A DNA stretch of 64,000 nt, from contig NZ_JANFAK020000017.1 in NCBI RefSeq assembly GCF_024721315.2, positions 1 to 64,000 of the forward strand, in the 5' to 3' direction. Positions 19,164-28,808 of the stretch are shown piece after piece; the stretch's first letter is position 1, and every line of letters starts with the position of its first letter. The DNA comes from Streptomyces sp. Isolate_45 (lineage in GTDB: Bacteria > Actinomycetota > Actinomycetes > Streptomycetales > Streptomycetaceae). The translations under genes and the position numbers were made by a program. A model generated the notes under the pieces. The model did no database searches, was not told where the DNA came from, and worked only from the letters and a program-made list of their open reading frames with translations.

Positions 19164-20183
19164 TCACCCGCCGTCGAACCCGGCCCGCCGCAGGGCCGTG
19201 ACCACAGCGAGGCCGAGGACCTGGTGTCCGGCGTCATTGGGGTGCAGGCCGTCCGCGAGGTGCTCGGATCCCAGCAGGTCACGGCCCGGCAGCAGGGCCA
19301 GCCGGCCGTCCCCGGCGGCGATCCGGTCGCGGGTGGCCCGCTCCATCGCGTCGCGCAGGGCGCCCAGGGTGGCGCCGAGGCGGTTCGGGGTGCGTTCGGC
19401 GTCGGGGCGCAGCAGGGGGGAGACGAGGAGCAGGGGGGTCCGGGGGTGGCCCTGGCGGATGAGGTCGAGGAAGGCGCGGGTGGTCTCGTACAGCAGCGGG
19501 GCCGAGTAGGGCACGCGGGACCAGCAGTTGGTGCCGAAGGCGAGGGTCAGGACGTCGGCGGGGAGGGCGGAGAGCTGCTCGGCGGTGGCGAGTTCTCCCC
19601 GGGCGGCTCCCGCGTACCCGAGGTTGACGGCGTCCCAGCCGAGGATCCGACCGGTGACGGCCGGCCAGCCGTGGGCGGGTCGGGTGGACCACCAGCCCTC
19701 GGTGATGGAGTCGCCGTGGACGACCCAGCGGGGGGTGGCGGGGGCGGGCGCGAGGGGGCCTCCGACGCCGCGCAGGCCCAGGATCAGCGGGGACTGCGTC
19801 TCGGGCGGATGAAGGGTGAAGGGGCCGCTGCCGCGCGGGAGTTCGAGGCGTACGACGGACTCCGCCGCCGGCTCGGTGAAGACCTCGCCGAGCAGCCCGT
19901 GCCGGTTCCACAGGGCGAAGCCGTGCGCGAGGTCGCGCAGCGCGTCGGTGGGGCCGGGGACGGTCGCCCGGTAGCGGACCTCCACGGCGTGTGCGGAGCG
20001 GGTGGTGAACTCCAGGCGCACCCCTATGGGGAGCGTGGCCCGTTCTCCGGTGTCCCAGGGCAGCCGCATGGTGTCCGCGGGGTCGGCGCGCACGGGCCGA
20101 CCCTTGTCCAGCCAGGCGACCCCGCGCAGGAAGGGCTCGGGGTCCTGCCACGGGGCGTCGGGGCCCGGGCTCGGTTCGCTCAC
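19164..20183 (-). CDS. SGNH/GDSL-family hydrolase
   Basis: A 339-residue esterase. An N-terminal beta-sandwich (about residues 40-150) precedes the SGNH domain: block I VVHGDSITEGW with the catalytic Ser, block III LTLAFGTNCW, and block V DGLHPNDAGHQ with Asp and His. No signal peptide is visible, so it is probably intracellular; related enzymes are carbohydrate esterases. Its GTG start overlaps the TGA of a short proline-rich frame as GTGA. Substrate unknown. Confidence 0.9.
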   Translation of the reverse strand: MSEPSPGPDAPWQDPEPFLRGVAWLDKGRPVRADPADTMRLPWDTGERATLPIGVRLEFTTRSAHAVEVRYRATVPGPTDALRDLAHGFALWNRHGLLGEVFTEPAAESVVRLELPRGSGPFTLHPPETQSPLILGLRGVGGPLAPAPATPRWVVHGDSITEGWWSTRPAHGWPAVTGRILGWDAVNLGYAGAARGELATAEQLSALPADVLTLAFGTNCWSRVPYSAPLLYETTRAFLDLIRQGHPRTPLLLVSPLLRPDAERTPNRLGATLGALRDAMERATRDRIAAGDGRLALLPGRDLLGSEHLADGLHPNDAGHQVLGLAVVTALRRAGFDGG

Positions 20184-20332
20184 TCTTCGCCTCCGGTCGG
20201 CGGGTACGGATGGGGTTCGGGTTCGGGTGTGGGTTCAGGTTCGGGATCGGCTTCGTCTTCGGCTTCGGGTGCGGGTGCGGGTGCGGGTGCGGTGCGCGGT
20301 GGCGCCGAGGCCGGCCGGGGGGCCGGGGCCAT
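20180..20332 (-). CDS. Possible 50-residue Pro/Ala/Glu-rich protein coupled to the SGNH hydrolase
   Basis: An ATG frame (MAPAPRPASAPPRTAPAPAP, then alternating Glu-Ala, Asp and Glu-Pro, ending PYPPTGGEE) that stops with TGA at 20180-20182, overlapping the hydrolase GTG as GTGA. The alternating A-P/E-P composition is like a disordered linker. No clear ribosome-binding site lies upstream. It may be a real small protein or the relic C-terminus of a longer gene. Confidence 0.35.
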   Translation of the reverse strand: MAPAPRPASAPPRTAPAPAPAPEAEDEADPEPEPTPEPEPHPYPPTGGEE

Positions 20333-20720
20333 CCGTTGACCCGTACCCCGGACTGGCCCGTTCCGACCCCGGCGTGGGGACCGGCCGGGTCGGGGCGGGT
20401 GCGTCCGGCGGCACGTTCCGACAGATCTGACGAGGTGTCAAGAAACGACGCCGAAGTCCCTCGCGCAGTGATCGATCATCCGCGCGCAACAAAGGGCCAT
20501 CCCGGACAGATCCGCGCAACGATCGTTCGCCAATGTGCAAGGATGGTGCATTACGGGCGGTATCACTCAGCTCGTAGGCTCACTCGCTGTACGTGGAGTG
20601 GCGTGGACCGCCTGCTCGGCGGTCCCCCATGCCCAGACCGGCTCGCCGCCGGCCTGCTCCTGCTCCGGACCGCTGCGGTCGACGCCTGAATCCCCACCCG
20701 CAGCATCGAAGGAGTCCCCC
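20333..20720. promoter_or_regulatory. Promoter/leader region of the amino-acid permease with two GCGCAAC boxes
   Basis: No gene is supported in this 388-bp stretch. GCGCAACAAAG starts at 20484 and GCGCAACGATCG at 20514, 30 bp apart or about three helical turns. The second merges with the palindrome AACGATCGTT (20518-20527). The same box recurs, also about 30 bp apart, upstream of davA at 29936. It is a candidate Lrp/AsnC-type operator controlling the permease-Lrp unit. Confidence 0.5.
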
Positions 20721-22175
20721 GTGCTCGAAACCGGCCAGGCGCCACCGCTCACCTCCGGGCCGCGCAAGCCTGCCCATCCCTTGCTGCGCCGCAAGCCGGT
20801 CGAGCAGCTGGTCGCCGAGGGCGGACAGGGCGAGGGCGGCTCGCTCCGCCGCTCCCTCACCATGTGGCAGCTGACGATGATCAGCATCGGCGCCACCCTG
20901 GGCACCGGCATCTTCGTCGTCCTCGGCACCGCCGCGCCCAAGGCGGGCCCCGCGGTGACGATCTCCTTCGTCATCGCGGGCCTGACCGCGCTCTTCTCCG
21001 CCCTGTCCTACGCGGAGCTGGCCGGATCGGTCCCGGTCTCCGGGTCCTCCTACTCGTACTCCTACGCCACCATGGGCGAGCTCGTCGCCTGGATCTGCGG
21101 CTGGTGCCTGGTCCTGGAGTACGGCGTGTCCGTCGCGGCGGTCGCCGTCGGCTGGGGCGAGTACCTCAACGAGCTCCTCGACGGCACGATAGGCGTCACC
21201 ATCCCCGAGGCGGTCTCGGCGCCGCTGGGTGAGGGCGGCTTCATCAACCTGCCCGCGCTGGTCGTCGTCCTCCTCGCCATGGTCTTCCTGATGCGCGGCG
21301 CCAAGGAGAGCGCCCGGATCAACACGATCATGGTCGCGGTGAAGATCGTCACCCTGCTGCTCTTCATCGGCATCGGCTTCCTGGGCATCAAGGCCGGCAA
21401 CTACGCCCCCCTCGCCCCGCTCGGCATCACCGGCATCAGCGCCGGCGCGGCCACGCTGTTCTTCTCGTACATCGGCTTCGACGCCGCCTCCACCGCCGGT
21501 GAAGAGGCCAAGAACCCCAAGCGCGACCTGCCCCGCGCGATCATGCTCTCGCTGCTGATCGTCACCGTGCTCTACGTCCTCGTCGCCTTCGTCGCCGTCG
21601 GCGCCATGCCCTGGCAGGACTTCGAGGGCACCGAGGCCGCGCTCGCCCGGATCATGACCGACGTCTCCGGCCACACCTTCTGGGGCGTCGTCCTCGCCGC
21701 CGGCGCCGTCGTCGCCATCGCGTCCGTCGTCTTCGCCGTGCTCTACGGCCAGACCCGCATCCTCTTCGCGATGTCCCGCGACGGCCTCGTCCCCAAGGTC
21801 TTCGCCAAGGTCAACCCGAAGACCGGCGCCCCCCGCGCGAACGTCGTGATCGTCTCCCTCTTCTGCGGGACGCTCGCCGCCTTCATCCCCCTGGGCAAGC
21901 TCGCCGACGCCACCAGCATCGGCACCCTCTTCGCCTTCGGCCTCGTCAACGTCGCCGTCGTCATCCTGCGCTACACCCGCCCGGACATGCCGCGCACCTT
22001 CAAGGTCGCGCTGTTCCCCGTCACCCCGATCCTGGGCCTCATCACCTGCGGCTTCATGATGTTCAGCCTGGACACCCCGACGTGGGTCGTCTTCGGTGGC
22101 TGGATGGTAGCGGGCCTCGTGTTCTACTTCCTGTACGGCATCCGCCGCTCCCGACTGGCCACAGCAGAGAAGTGA
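20721..22175 (+). CDS. APC-family (cationic) amino-acid permease
   Basis: A 484-residue transporter with about 12 membrane segments. The start of TM1 is MISIGATLGTGIFVVLGTAA, the GIF motif that binds the amino-acid backbone. Other APC blocks are SALSYAELAGSVPVSGSSY and YIGFDAASTAGEEAKNPKRD. The pattern is closest to the basic amino-acid/CAT group. I start at the GTG at 20721, with GGAG 7 nt upstream. An Lrp regulator follows after 10 bp. The shared promoter box with a lysine-oxidising pair makes lysine a possible substrate. Confidence 0.9.
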   Translation: MLETGQAPPLTSGPRKPAHPLLRRKPVEQLVAEGGQGEGGSLRRSLTMWQLTMISIGATLGTGIFVVLGTAAPKAGPAVTISFVIAGLTALFSALSYAELAGSVPVSGSSYSYSYATMGELVAWICGWCLVLEYGVSVAAVAVGWGEYLNELLDGTIGVTIPEAVSAPLGEGGFINLPALVVVLLAMVFLMRGAKESARINTIMVAVKIVTLLLFIGIGFLGIKAGNYAPLAPLGITGISAGAATLFFSYIGFDAASTAGEEAKNPKRDLPRAIMLSLLIVTVLYVLVAFVAVGAMPWQDFEGTEAALARIMTDVSGHTFWGVVLAAGAVVAIASVVFAVLYGQTRILFAMSRDGLVPKVFAKVNPKTGAPRANVVIVSLFCGTLAAFIPLGKLADATSIGTLFAFGLVNVAVVILRYTRPDMPRTFKVALFPVTPILGLITCGFMMFSLDTPTWVVFGGWMVAGLVFYFLYGIRRSRLATAEK

Positions 22176-22185
22176 TCCACCCGCA

Positions 22186-22641
22186 GTGCGACTGAACGAT
22201 CTCGACGAACGCATCGTGCACGCCCTCGCCGAGGACGCCCGCCGTTCCTACGCGGACATCGGCTCCGAGGTCGGACTCTCCGCCCCCGCCGTCAAGCGCC
22301 GCGTCGACCGGCTGCGGGCCGAAGGCGCCATCACCGGCTTCACGGTCCGCGTGGACCCCGCCGCGATGGGCTGGGAGACCGAGGGCTTCATCGAGATCTA
22401 CTGCCGCCACAACACCTCGCCGGACGACATCCGGCGGGGGTTGGAGCGGTACCCCGAGGTGGTGTCCGCGTCGACCGTCACCGGCGACGCGGACGCCCTC
22501 GTCCAGGTCTTCGCCTCCGACATGAGGCACTTCGAACGCGTCCTGGAACGCATCGCGGGTGAACCCTTCGTGGAACGCACCAAGTCCGTCCTCGTCCTCT
22601 CCCCGCTGCTGCGCCGCTTCACCTCGGGCGCCCCGGCCTGA
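22186..22641 (+). CDS. Lrp/AsnC-family transcriptional regulator
   Basis: A 151-residue regulator. The winged HTH is DLDERIVHALAEDARRSY with the recognition region IGSEVGLSAPAVKRRVDRLR. The C-terminal RAM domain (about residues 65-140) binds the amino-acid effector. It starts 10 bp after the permease stop, so it is probably cotranscribed and may control it in response to the transported amino acid. Lrp proteins bind palindromic or phased sites; GCGCAAC repeats upstream of the permease and davA are candidates. Confidence 0.92.
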   Translation: MRLNDLDERIVHALAEDARRSYADIGSEVGLSAPAVKRRVDRLRAEGAITGFTVRVDPAAMGWETEGFIEIYCRHNTSPDDIRRGLERYPEVVSASTVTGDADALVQVFASDMRHFERVLERIAGEPFVERTKSVLVLSPLLRRFTSGAPA

Positions 22642-22725
22642 TCCGCCGGCGCCGGCCCGCCGCCCGCCACCGGCCCCGCCCCCTCGGGCCGGGGCCTGTC
22701 ACCGGGCCGTGTCAGGATCGGCGGC

Positions 22726-25700
22726 ATGAAGATCCAGATCCCGCTGCCGGCCCTTCCGCTCACCTCGGTCCTCTACACCGACTGGGCCCGCGCGCACGAC
22801 CCGGCGGCCGAAGCGGCCGCCGTCGCGCTGCTCGACGAGGCCCTCGGCGGCTTCCACGTCGCCCATGAGAAGCCCGGCCGCTTCCTGGACGGCCTGGAGC
22901 GGCGCGTACGGACCCTGGATCCCGCCCACCTGCCCTGGTTCTGGGACACCATCGGCCACCGGCTCATCGCCTGGCACCCGCGCTCCGCCGCCCGCGCCTA
23001 CGCCCTGGCCCGCACGGCCGAACGCACCCACGCGCTCCCCGTCGACCCGGACCACCACCGCGCCAACCTGCTCCTCTTCGCCCGCGCCGGCGCCCTGCCC
23101 GCCGCCGAGCTGAGCGGCCACCAGGCCTGGCTCACCGCCACCCTGGACGGCCCCGCCGCGCACGAGGAGTACGTACGCGTCCTCACCGCCTGGGCCGCCT
23201 CGCCGGCCGGACTCCCCGCCGACCTGGCCCGCCGCGTCCGACTCTCCGCCCGCGCCGCCGGAGCGGACCCCGCCGAGGAGGCCCGGGTCCTGGGCCTGGT
23301 CCTGGGCGCCGCCCGCGGCAAGGACGTCCCCGACCGGCTCCTCGACGCCGCCCGGGACCTGCTCGCCGCGCACCCCCCGGGCGACGACGTCAACGCCCTC
23401 CTCCTCGACCTGTTCCCCGAGACCCGGGGCGACGCCTCCGGCTGGCTGCGGCTCCTGGTGGCCTGCGGCGCCGCCGACGCCGCGACCGCCGGACGCATCA
23501 CCCCCGAGGGCGGCTTCGCCGCCTGGTTCGGGCAGTACACCCGCCGCTACTCGCACCGCCCCGCGGGCGGCGGTGGCGTCAGGCGGCAGCCGATGCCGCC
23601 CGAACTGTTCGACCTGCTGACCCGCTTCGCCCCCCGCACGCGCGCGGCCGCCACGCCCCTGCGCCTCCACGAGGACCGCTACCAGTGGCCCGGCCTGGAC
23701 GCCGAACTGCTGGACGCCTGCCTCGCGGAGAACCTCCCCGTCGAGGACCCCGGCAGCGCCGTCGAGCTCGTGTTCCGCGACCCCGGACCGCTGCGCGACC
23801 TGCGGGCCCTCGCCGCCGACCCCGTGTTCGGTCCCCGCCTCGAAGGCACCGTCCACGCCGGGCTGCGCACCGGCGGCACCGCCATCACCCGGCTCCCGGA
23901 GAACCCCGGCATCGCCGGCGAGGTCCGCGGCCGCGTCGAGGCCCTGCTCACCGCCCTGCGCGGCGGCGGCCTCGCGGCGGCCGACGAAGCCATGGACGAG
24001 CTGCGCACCCTGCTCGACCGGCCCACCGCCCGCGCCCTCGACGGCATCGACGAAGCCCTCGGCGCCCTCGACCTGACCGGCCCCCTCGCCCGCGCCCTGC
24101 GGGCCGGACTGCCCGAGGAATGGGGTTGGCCCGCCCTGGAGGACGCCGTGGCGGAACTCGGCGGACCGGACCGGGTCACCGGAGTCACCAGCACCTGGCC
24201 CCTGCTCACCGTCTACGGACCCGACCGGGCCGTCACCGTCGACCACGCCGGCCCCCGCCACCGCTGCGCCTTCCGCCTCCCCGACGGCGCGACCTCGCAC
24301 ACCGTCCACCACGTCGGCGGACAGTTCCTCGTCGCCTGGAGCACCACCCCCAAGGGCGGCTTCGGCGAGCACGCCTTCTGGACCGACCGCCCCGACGAGG
24401 TCTTCGAACCCGAGGACAAGCTCGGCCTGCGCCGCTACGGCGGCATGATCCAGGGCGGCCTCGGCTACCACTTCGCCACCCCCGACGGCACCGGCCGCCA
24501 CGACGGAACCCGAGTCCTGCGCCCCGGGGACCGCGACGGGATCGGCTCCACCGACGTCCAGATGGGCGACGGCCGACGGTTCTGGGGCTCCGACGTCTTC
24601 AAGGGCTGGAGCGGCTGGGCCCGCCTCGACCCCGTCACCGGCGCCCGCACCACCGACCGCGTCCCGCCCGCCTTCCACACCGCCACCGAACCGCCGCCCG
24701 GCACCGAACTCTTCGGTGACCTCCAGACCCTCGCCGCCCTGCCCCCGGACGCCCCCGCCTCCCCCCTCGGACAGGACGGCGCCCTCGTCGGGTTCCGCGT
24801 CCTCAACCGCACCCCCCACCCCGGGCCCTCCCCCCGCGAGTTCCTCCTCGAAGGCGTCGACGGCCGCACCGCCGGGTACCGCACCGCGCGCTACGGCCGC
24901 CGGCCCTGGGCGATCGTCCGCATGCCCCGGGGCGGCGAGGACGCCGTGCTCGCCGGTCAGGAGACCGTCCGCGCCCACGCCGCCGAGGACAACTCGCTGC
25001 TCTGGCAGGTCCACGGCTTCCCCGGCTCCGACCGGCGCCGCACCCCCGGCTTCGGCGAGGCGGCCGGCCCCGTCCCGCCGCCCGCCTTCTGGCACTTCCT
25101 GACCCCGCGCGACGAAGCCTCCTCCAAGACCCTGCGCACCGTCGACGACACCGCCGTACGGGCCCTGCTCGACGCCGCCCTGCGCGGCGACCCGGCGCCC
25201 GCGCTGCCCGGCGCACTCGAACCCCGCGTCGCCGAAGGCGTGGCCCGCGCCGCCCGACTCGCCGCCGATCTCCTGCGCCGCCGCCGCGAACTGACCCGGC
25301 GCGTCGCCCTGATGCGCGCCGAACCCGCCGTCACGCTCCGCGCCGAAATCCCGGACACCGTCCTCACGCCCGCCCTGTACGGGCTGCTCGCCGAACACCG
25401 CCGCTACCAGGGCCCCGTGCCCCAGCCGCAGCCCGCACTGCTCACCGCGGTCGCCGCCGACGGACGCCACCTGCGCGGGGAGATCGACGACGACACCCGC
25501 GCCCTCGCCCGGCCCGCCGACCCCGACGACTGGGAGGTCCTCGTCGGCGGCATCGGGGCCGTCGCGTGGCGGGCCGCCGTCGACACCACCCCCACCGAGG
25601 AACGGGAGGCCCTCGCCGCCCTGCTGGACACCTGGAGCGGACAGCCCTTCGCCGAGGCGGGCGGCGCCTGGCGCACCGGCCGGGCCGACCCGGCGGCCCT

Positions 25701-27321
25701 GGCCGCCCACCGCGCCGCCGGCCACACCCTGGCCTCCGGCGCCGTCCGCGACGGGACGGCCCGGTTCCTCCAGCGCGCCGCCGACCCGGCACCCGAGGGC
25801 GCCGAGGACTGCCGCGGCTCCGCCGTCACCGAGGACGACACCACCCGCCTGCCCCGCCTGCTGGAACTCCTCGCCACCCGCGGCCCGGTCCCGGTCCCGC
25901 CCGCCGCGGTGGACACCTTCACCCGCCTGACCGGCGTACGGGCCGCCGTGGCCGTCCTGGTCCTCGCCGGGTTCCCGGGCCGCGACCACCACGGCGAACA
26001 CCTCACCCTGCTCGGCGCGGCCCCCTACAAGGTCAAGAAGCCCCTGATAGAGCGGTACGACTCCCTCTGCCGCGGCCTCGGCGACACCGGGCGTCGCACG
26101 GTCCTCGCGGCGGGCGTGCCGCAGGACCCCACCGCACTGTGGGAACCGGAGGGGGTCGTCGCGGCGGCCGCCCGGATGGCCGCCGCCTGGACCGGGCTGC
26201 TGGGCGCCGAGGAACACGCCGACGAGGAGCTGGCCGCCGCACTGGACGCGGAGCTTGGCCTCGGCGACGGCTGGGCCCGCAGCCTGCCCGCCGGCCGGGC
26301 CCCCGCCGAGGAGCCCTTCGGCGAGGCCGGCTTCGTCCTCGTCGGCGACCGCGTCGGCGGCCTCGGCCTGCACCACGCGGGCCCCGACGACGCTGTGGGC
26401 CGGGAGGTCCGGTCCACCGAGCCCGCCCACCGCACGGCCGCCTCCGTCATCACCTGGGCCCTGACGGAGCGACCCGTCGCGGACGCGGCCGCCACGGGCG
26501 CGCTCGCCCTGTACGAGCGGCTACGGACCCACCTCGACGGTCCCGACGCCCTCGTCCCCCTCGGCAGCTTCAAGGACCTTGCCCGTACGGCCGCCGCCGA
26601 CCCGCTCTTCACCCCGTACCGCGGCCCGGTGCTGCCCTGCCCGCACCCGCTGGGGGAGCACGTCACCGAGACCTCCACGGCCGTCGACGACGGGCTGTTC
26701 GTGGTCGCCGTACCCGCCGGAAGCACCTTCGTCCGGCCCCTGGCCCTCGCCGAACCCGAGCGGCTGCTCCGGGCGGAGCGGCTGGCCGCCGGCGTGGACC
26801 GGCCCTGGCTGCTCACGGACCTGCGCGCACTGCGCGGGCTCCTCCACGGACTCGGCCGGCTCGCCGACCGCGCGGCCGGCACACCCGTACCGCCGGGCGG
26901 TTACGAGAACGACCCCGCGCTCAGCGTCCCCGATCTGGTCGCGAGGGCCGCGCGGACGCTCGGTACCGGCTCGGACGCCGCCGCCCTGTACCTCCAGTTG
27001 CTGACCCTCGCCCGGCCCACCGACCGCAACGTCCGCCGCTGGAACGGCTGGACGGCCGCCCGGCACAAGGCCGCGCAGGCGGAGCTGTCGGCCACGGGGG
27101 CGGTCGAGACCGCCAAGCGGGCCCGAGCGGGCCGCACGCTGTTCCTGCCGGGGCAGTGGACGGATCTCAAGGCCCCGCACCTTCCGCTGGAGAGCGCCAA
27201 ACTGGCGGACCACGGGGTCTCGGCCTCACTGAAGGACCTGCACGCCCCGCTCCTGCGGTTGTTGCCGCCGGTGCCGGTGCACGAGCTGTTCGCCCGCGCC
27301 TGGGACCGGGCGCACCCGTAG
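22726..27321 (+). CDS. Very large (1531 aa) conserved hypothetical protein, alpha-beta-alpha layout
   Basis: A continuous frame with strong GC3 bias throughout and a sensible ATG (MKIQIPLPALPLTSVLYTDW). I see no signal peptide or clear membrane segment. Residues about 1-490 are Ala/Leu/Arg-rich and helical. Residues about 495-780 are Gly/Trp/Phe-rich and beta-like, with repeats such as HHVGGQFLVAWSTTP, RRFWGSDVFKGWSGWARLDP and NSLLWQVHGFPGSDRRR, resembling blades of a propeller. Residues about 830-1531 are helical again. I do not recognise a family with certainty. Similar giants are sometimes annotated as DNA-binding proteins. A comparison with bpX-type propeller proteins is speculative. Confidence 0.85.
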   Translation: MKIQIPLPALPLTSVLYTDWARAHDPAAEAAAVALLDEALGGFHVAHEKPGRFLDGLERRVRTLDPAHLPWFWDTIGHRLIAWHPRSAARAYALARTAERTHALPVDPDHHRANLLLFARAGALPAAELSGHQAWLTATLDGPAAHEEYVRVLTAWAASPAGLPADLARRVRLSARAAGADPAEEARVLGLVLGAARGKDVPDRLLDAARDLLAAHPPGDDVNALLLDLFPETRGDASGWLRLLVACGAADAATAGRITPEGGFAAWFGQYTRRYSHRPAGGGGVRRQPMPPELFDLLTRFAPRTRAAATPLRLHEDRYQWPGLDAELLDACLAENLPVEDPGSAVELVFRDPGPLRDLRALAADPVFGPRLEGTVHAGLRTGGTAITRLPENPGIAGEVRGRVEALLTALRGGGLAAADEAMDELRTLLDRPTARALDGIDEALGALDLTGPLARALRAGLPEEWGWPALEDAVAELGGPDRVTGVTSTWPLLTVYGPDRAVTVDHAGPRHRCAFRLPDGATSHTVHHVGGQFLVAWSTTPKGGFGEHAFWTDRPDEVFEPEDKLGLRRYGGMIQGGLGYHFATPDGTGRHDGTRVLRPGDRDGIGSTDVQMGDGRRFWGSDVFKGWSGWARLDPVTGARTTDRVPPAFHTATEPPPGTELFGDLQTLAALPPDAPASPLGQDGALVGFRVLNRTPHPGPSPREFLLEGVDGRTAGYRTARYGRRPWAIVRMPRGGEDAVLAGQETVRAHAAEDNSLLWQVHGFPGSDRRRTPGFGEAAGPVPPPAFWHFLTPRDEASSKTLRTVDDTAVRALLDAALRGDPAPALPGALEPRVAEGVARAARLAADLLRRRRELTRRVALMRAEPAVTLRAEIPDTVLTPALYGLLAEHRRYQGPVPQPQPALLTAVAADGRHLRGEIDDDTRALARPADPDDWEVLVGGIGAVAWRAAVDTTPTEEREALAALLDTWSGQPFAEAGGAWRTGRADPAALAAHRAAGHTLASGAVRDGTARFLQRAADPAPEGAEDCRGSAVTEDDTTRLPRLLELLATRGPVPVPPAAVDTFTRLTGVRAAVAVLVLAGFPGRDHHGEHLTLLGAAPYKVKKPLIERYDSLCRGLGDTGRRTVLAAGVPQDPTALWEPEGVVAAAARMAAAWTGLLGAEEHADEELAAALDAELGLGDGWARSLPAGRAPAEEPFGEAGFVLVGDRVGGLGLHHAGPDDAVGREVRSTEPAHRTAASVITWALTERPVADAAATGALALYERLRTHLDGPDALVPLGSFKDLARTAAADPLFTPYRGPVLPCPHPLGEHVTETSTAVDDGLFVVAVPAGSTFVRPLALAEPERLLRAERLAAGVDRPWLLTDLRALRGLLHGLGRLADRAAGTPVPPGGYENDPALSVPDLVARAARTLGTGSDAAALYLQLLTLARPTDRNVRRWNGWTAARHKAAQAELSATGAVETAKRARAGRTLFLPGQWTDLKAPHLPLESAKLADHGVSASLKDLHAPLLRLLPPVPVHELFARAWDRAHP

Positions 27322-27322
27322 G

Positions 27323-27616
27323 TCACACGAGGGAGGGGCGGGCGGGGCGGCCGAGCAGCGCGCGGCGCTCCTCCTCCGTCAATCCGCCCCACACCCCGAA
27401 CGGTTCGCGGGTCTGCAGCGCGTGTTCCAGGCAGGCCGTCCGCACCGGGCAGGTCCCGCAGATCCGCTTCGCGGCCTCGTCCCGCTCCTCGCGCTCCTCG
27501 CCGCGCTCGCCCGCGGGGTGGAAGAAGGGCGCGGACCCCAGCTCCCGGCAGGCGGCGCGGGACTGCCAGTCCCAGTTGTGGTGCGCGGGTCCGGGCAGCC
27601 GGTGGGCGTCGTTCAT
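27323..27616 (-). CDS. WhiB-like (Wbl) iron-sulfur transcription factor
   Basis: A 97-residue Wbl protein. The four Cys ligands of the [4Fe-4S] cluster are arranged C-x29-C-x2-C-x5-C, and the turn is GVWGGLTEEERR, followed by the basic tail. Wbl proteins bind sigma factor region 4 and control development or stress genes. The ATG at 27616 has GGAAAGGA upstream. It is single and convergent with the giant gene, whose stop is 2 bp away. The particular Wbl subfamily is not clear from sequence alone. Confidence 0.95.
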   Translation of the reverse strand: MNDAHRLPGPAHHNWDWQSRAACRELGSAPFFHPAGERGEEREERDEAAKRICGTCPVRTACLEHALQTREPFGVWGGLTEEERRALLGRPARPSLV

Positions 27617-27882
27617 GACGGGGTTTCCTTTCCGTGGGTTGTCCTCCCGCGTGTGACCACTGGGAACCCACTGAAACCCGCTGCCGGGAGGCGCCGTCCG
27701 ATCGGGCGAGCCGCAGTCGTACGGCCGGACCGGTCCGCGTGCCGCGAGTACGGGAGCGGGGCGGACGGACGAACGGCCTCTGATCTGCTGGGTGTTCACC
27801 GCCCCGACCGGCCGTCCGCCGCCCACGCTCCCGTCCCGTCCGACGCTATGCCAGGGTCCCGCGGCACTCAATGAAGGCCGTG

Positions 27883-28659
27883 TTAAGCCTTCGTTTCCGG
27901 ATCGAGGGGGCCGGGGGAGCCCGGCGTGCGCACCCCGATGAAGACCGGCTCGCGGCGCAGGACGAAGCCCATCGACCGGTACAGCCGGACGGCGCCGGTG
28001 TTGGCCGCGGCCGCGTGCAGGAAGGGGCTGTCCCCGCGCTCGCGGACGACGGCCGCGACCGCCCGCACCAGGCGCCCCGCCAGGCCCCCGCCGCGGTGCT
28101 CGGGGTGCGTGCACACCGCGCTGATCTCCGCCCAGCCGGGCGGCCGCAGGCGTTCCCCCGCCATCGCCACGAGCCGGCCCTCGTGCCGGATCCCGAGGTA
28201 CGTGCCCAGCTCCACGGTGCGCGGCAGGAACGGCCCCGGCTCGGTCAGCCGCACCAGCTCCAGCATCTCCGGGACGTCGGCGGGCCCGAGCCGCACCGCC
28301 TCGGGCGCGGACTCGGCCGCCACCGCCCGGCCGTCCAGCTGCACGCCCGGTATCGACGCGACGGTCTCCCAGCCCGGCGGCGGGGTCGGCAGCCCGGTCA
28401 GCCACACGACCTCGCCGGGACCGGCCAGCTCGGCCAGCGCCGCCCAGGAACGGGGGTCGTCCGGGTCGGAGAGAGCCGAGAACGGGTTCGCGTCGGGGAG
28501 GTAGCGGGCGGCCAGCCCGCCCGCCGGGCCCGGCGCGCCGGACGGGTCGCCGGCGCCGGACGGGTCGGCCCCGGCGAACTGGGCGAACCGGCGGTGCGTG
28601 CCGGTCAGAGCCGCCCAGACCGGATTGTCCAGCGGGGAAGGGGAGTTGTCGGTGGGCAT
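27883..28659 (-). CDS. GNAT-family N-acetyltransferase (FR47-like)
   Basis: A 258-residue protein. The C-terminal half carries the GNAT core: ISAVCTHPEHRGGGLAGRLV binds acetyl-CoA and AANTGAVRLYRSMGFVLRRE is the typical motif B. The N-terminal 120 residues form a second, weaker GNAT-like lobe, as in FR47 proteins. I start at MPTDNSPSPLDNPVW (28659); a longer frame adds 26 basic residues that look spurious. It diverges from the leader peptide gene. Substrate unknown. Confidence 0.85.
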   Translation of the reverse strand: MPTDNSPSPLDNPVWAALTGTHRRFAQFAGADPSGAGDPSGAPGPAGGLAARYLPDANPFSALSDPDDPRSWAALAELAGPGEVVWLTGLPTPPPGWETVASIPGVQLDGRAVAAESAPEAVRLGPADVPEMLELVRLTEPGPFLPRTVELGTYLGIRHEGRLVAMAGERLRPPGWAEISAVCTHPEHRGGGLAGRLVRAVAAVVRERGDSPFLHAAAANTGAVRLYRSMGFVLRREPVFIGVRTPGSPGPLDPETKA

Positions 28660-28808
28660 GGGGTGCGGGGATCCTTCCGTCGGAGCGTGGGCCGCTGCGT
28701 CCGCCTTCTTGACGGCCCCCGCACGACGCCTGGACACTGCGGGGGACGGCCGTTGCCGTCAGCGCCCGCCACGGGCAGGTTATGCCCGGGCCCCGAGGAG
28801 CAGGTGAC

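Noticed and set aside
20210..20689. Plus-strand frame with FGFGFGCG repeats near the SGNH gene
   Set aside because: The pattern arises from the reverse complement of the proline/glutamate codons of the minus-strand small frame.
22699..26430. A 1243-codon open frame on the minus strand across the giant gene
   Set aside because: It is the complementary-frame shadow typical of GC-rich DNA: glycine/arginine-rich composition, no domain, and the plus-strand gene has the coding bias.
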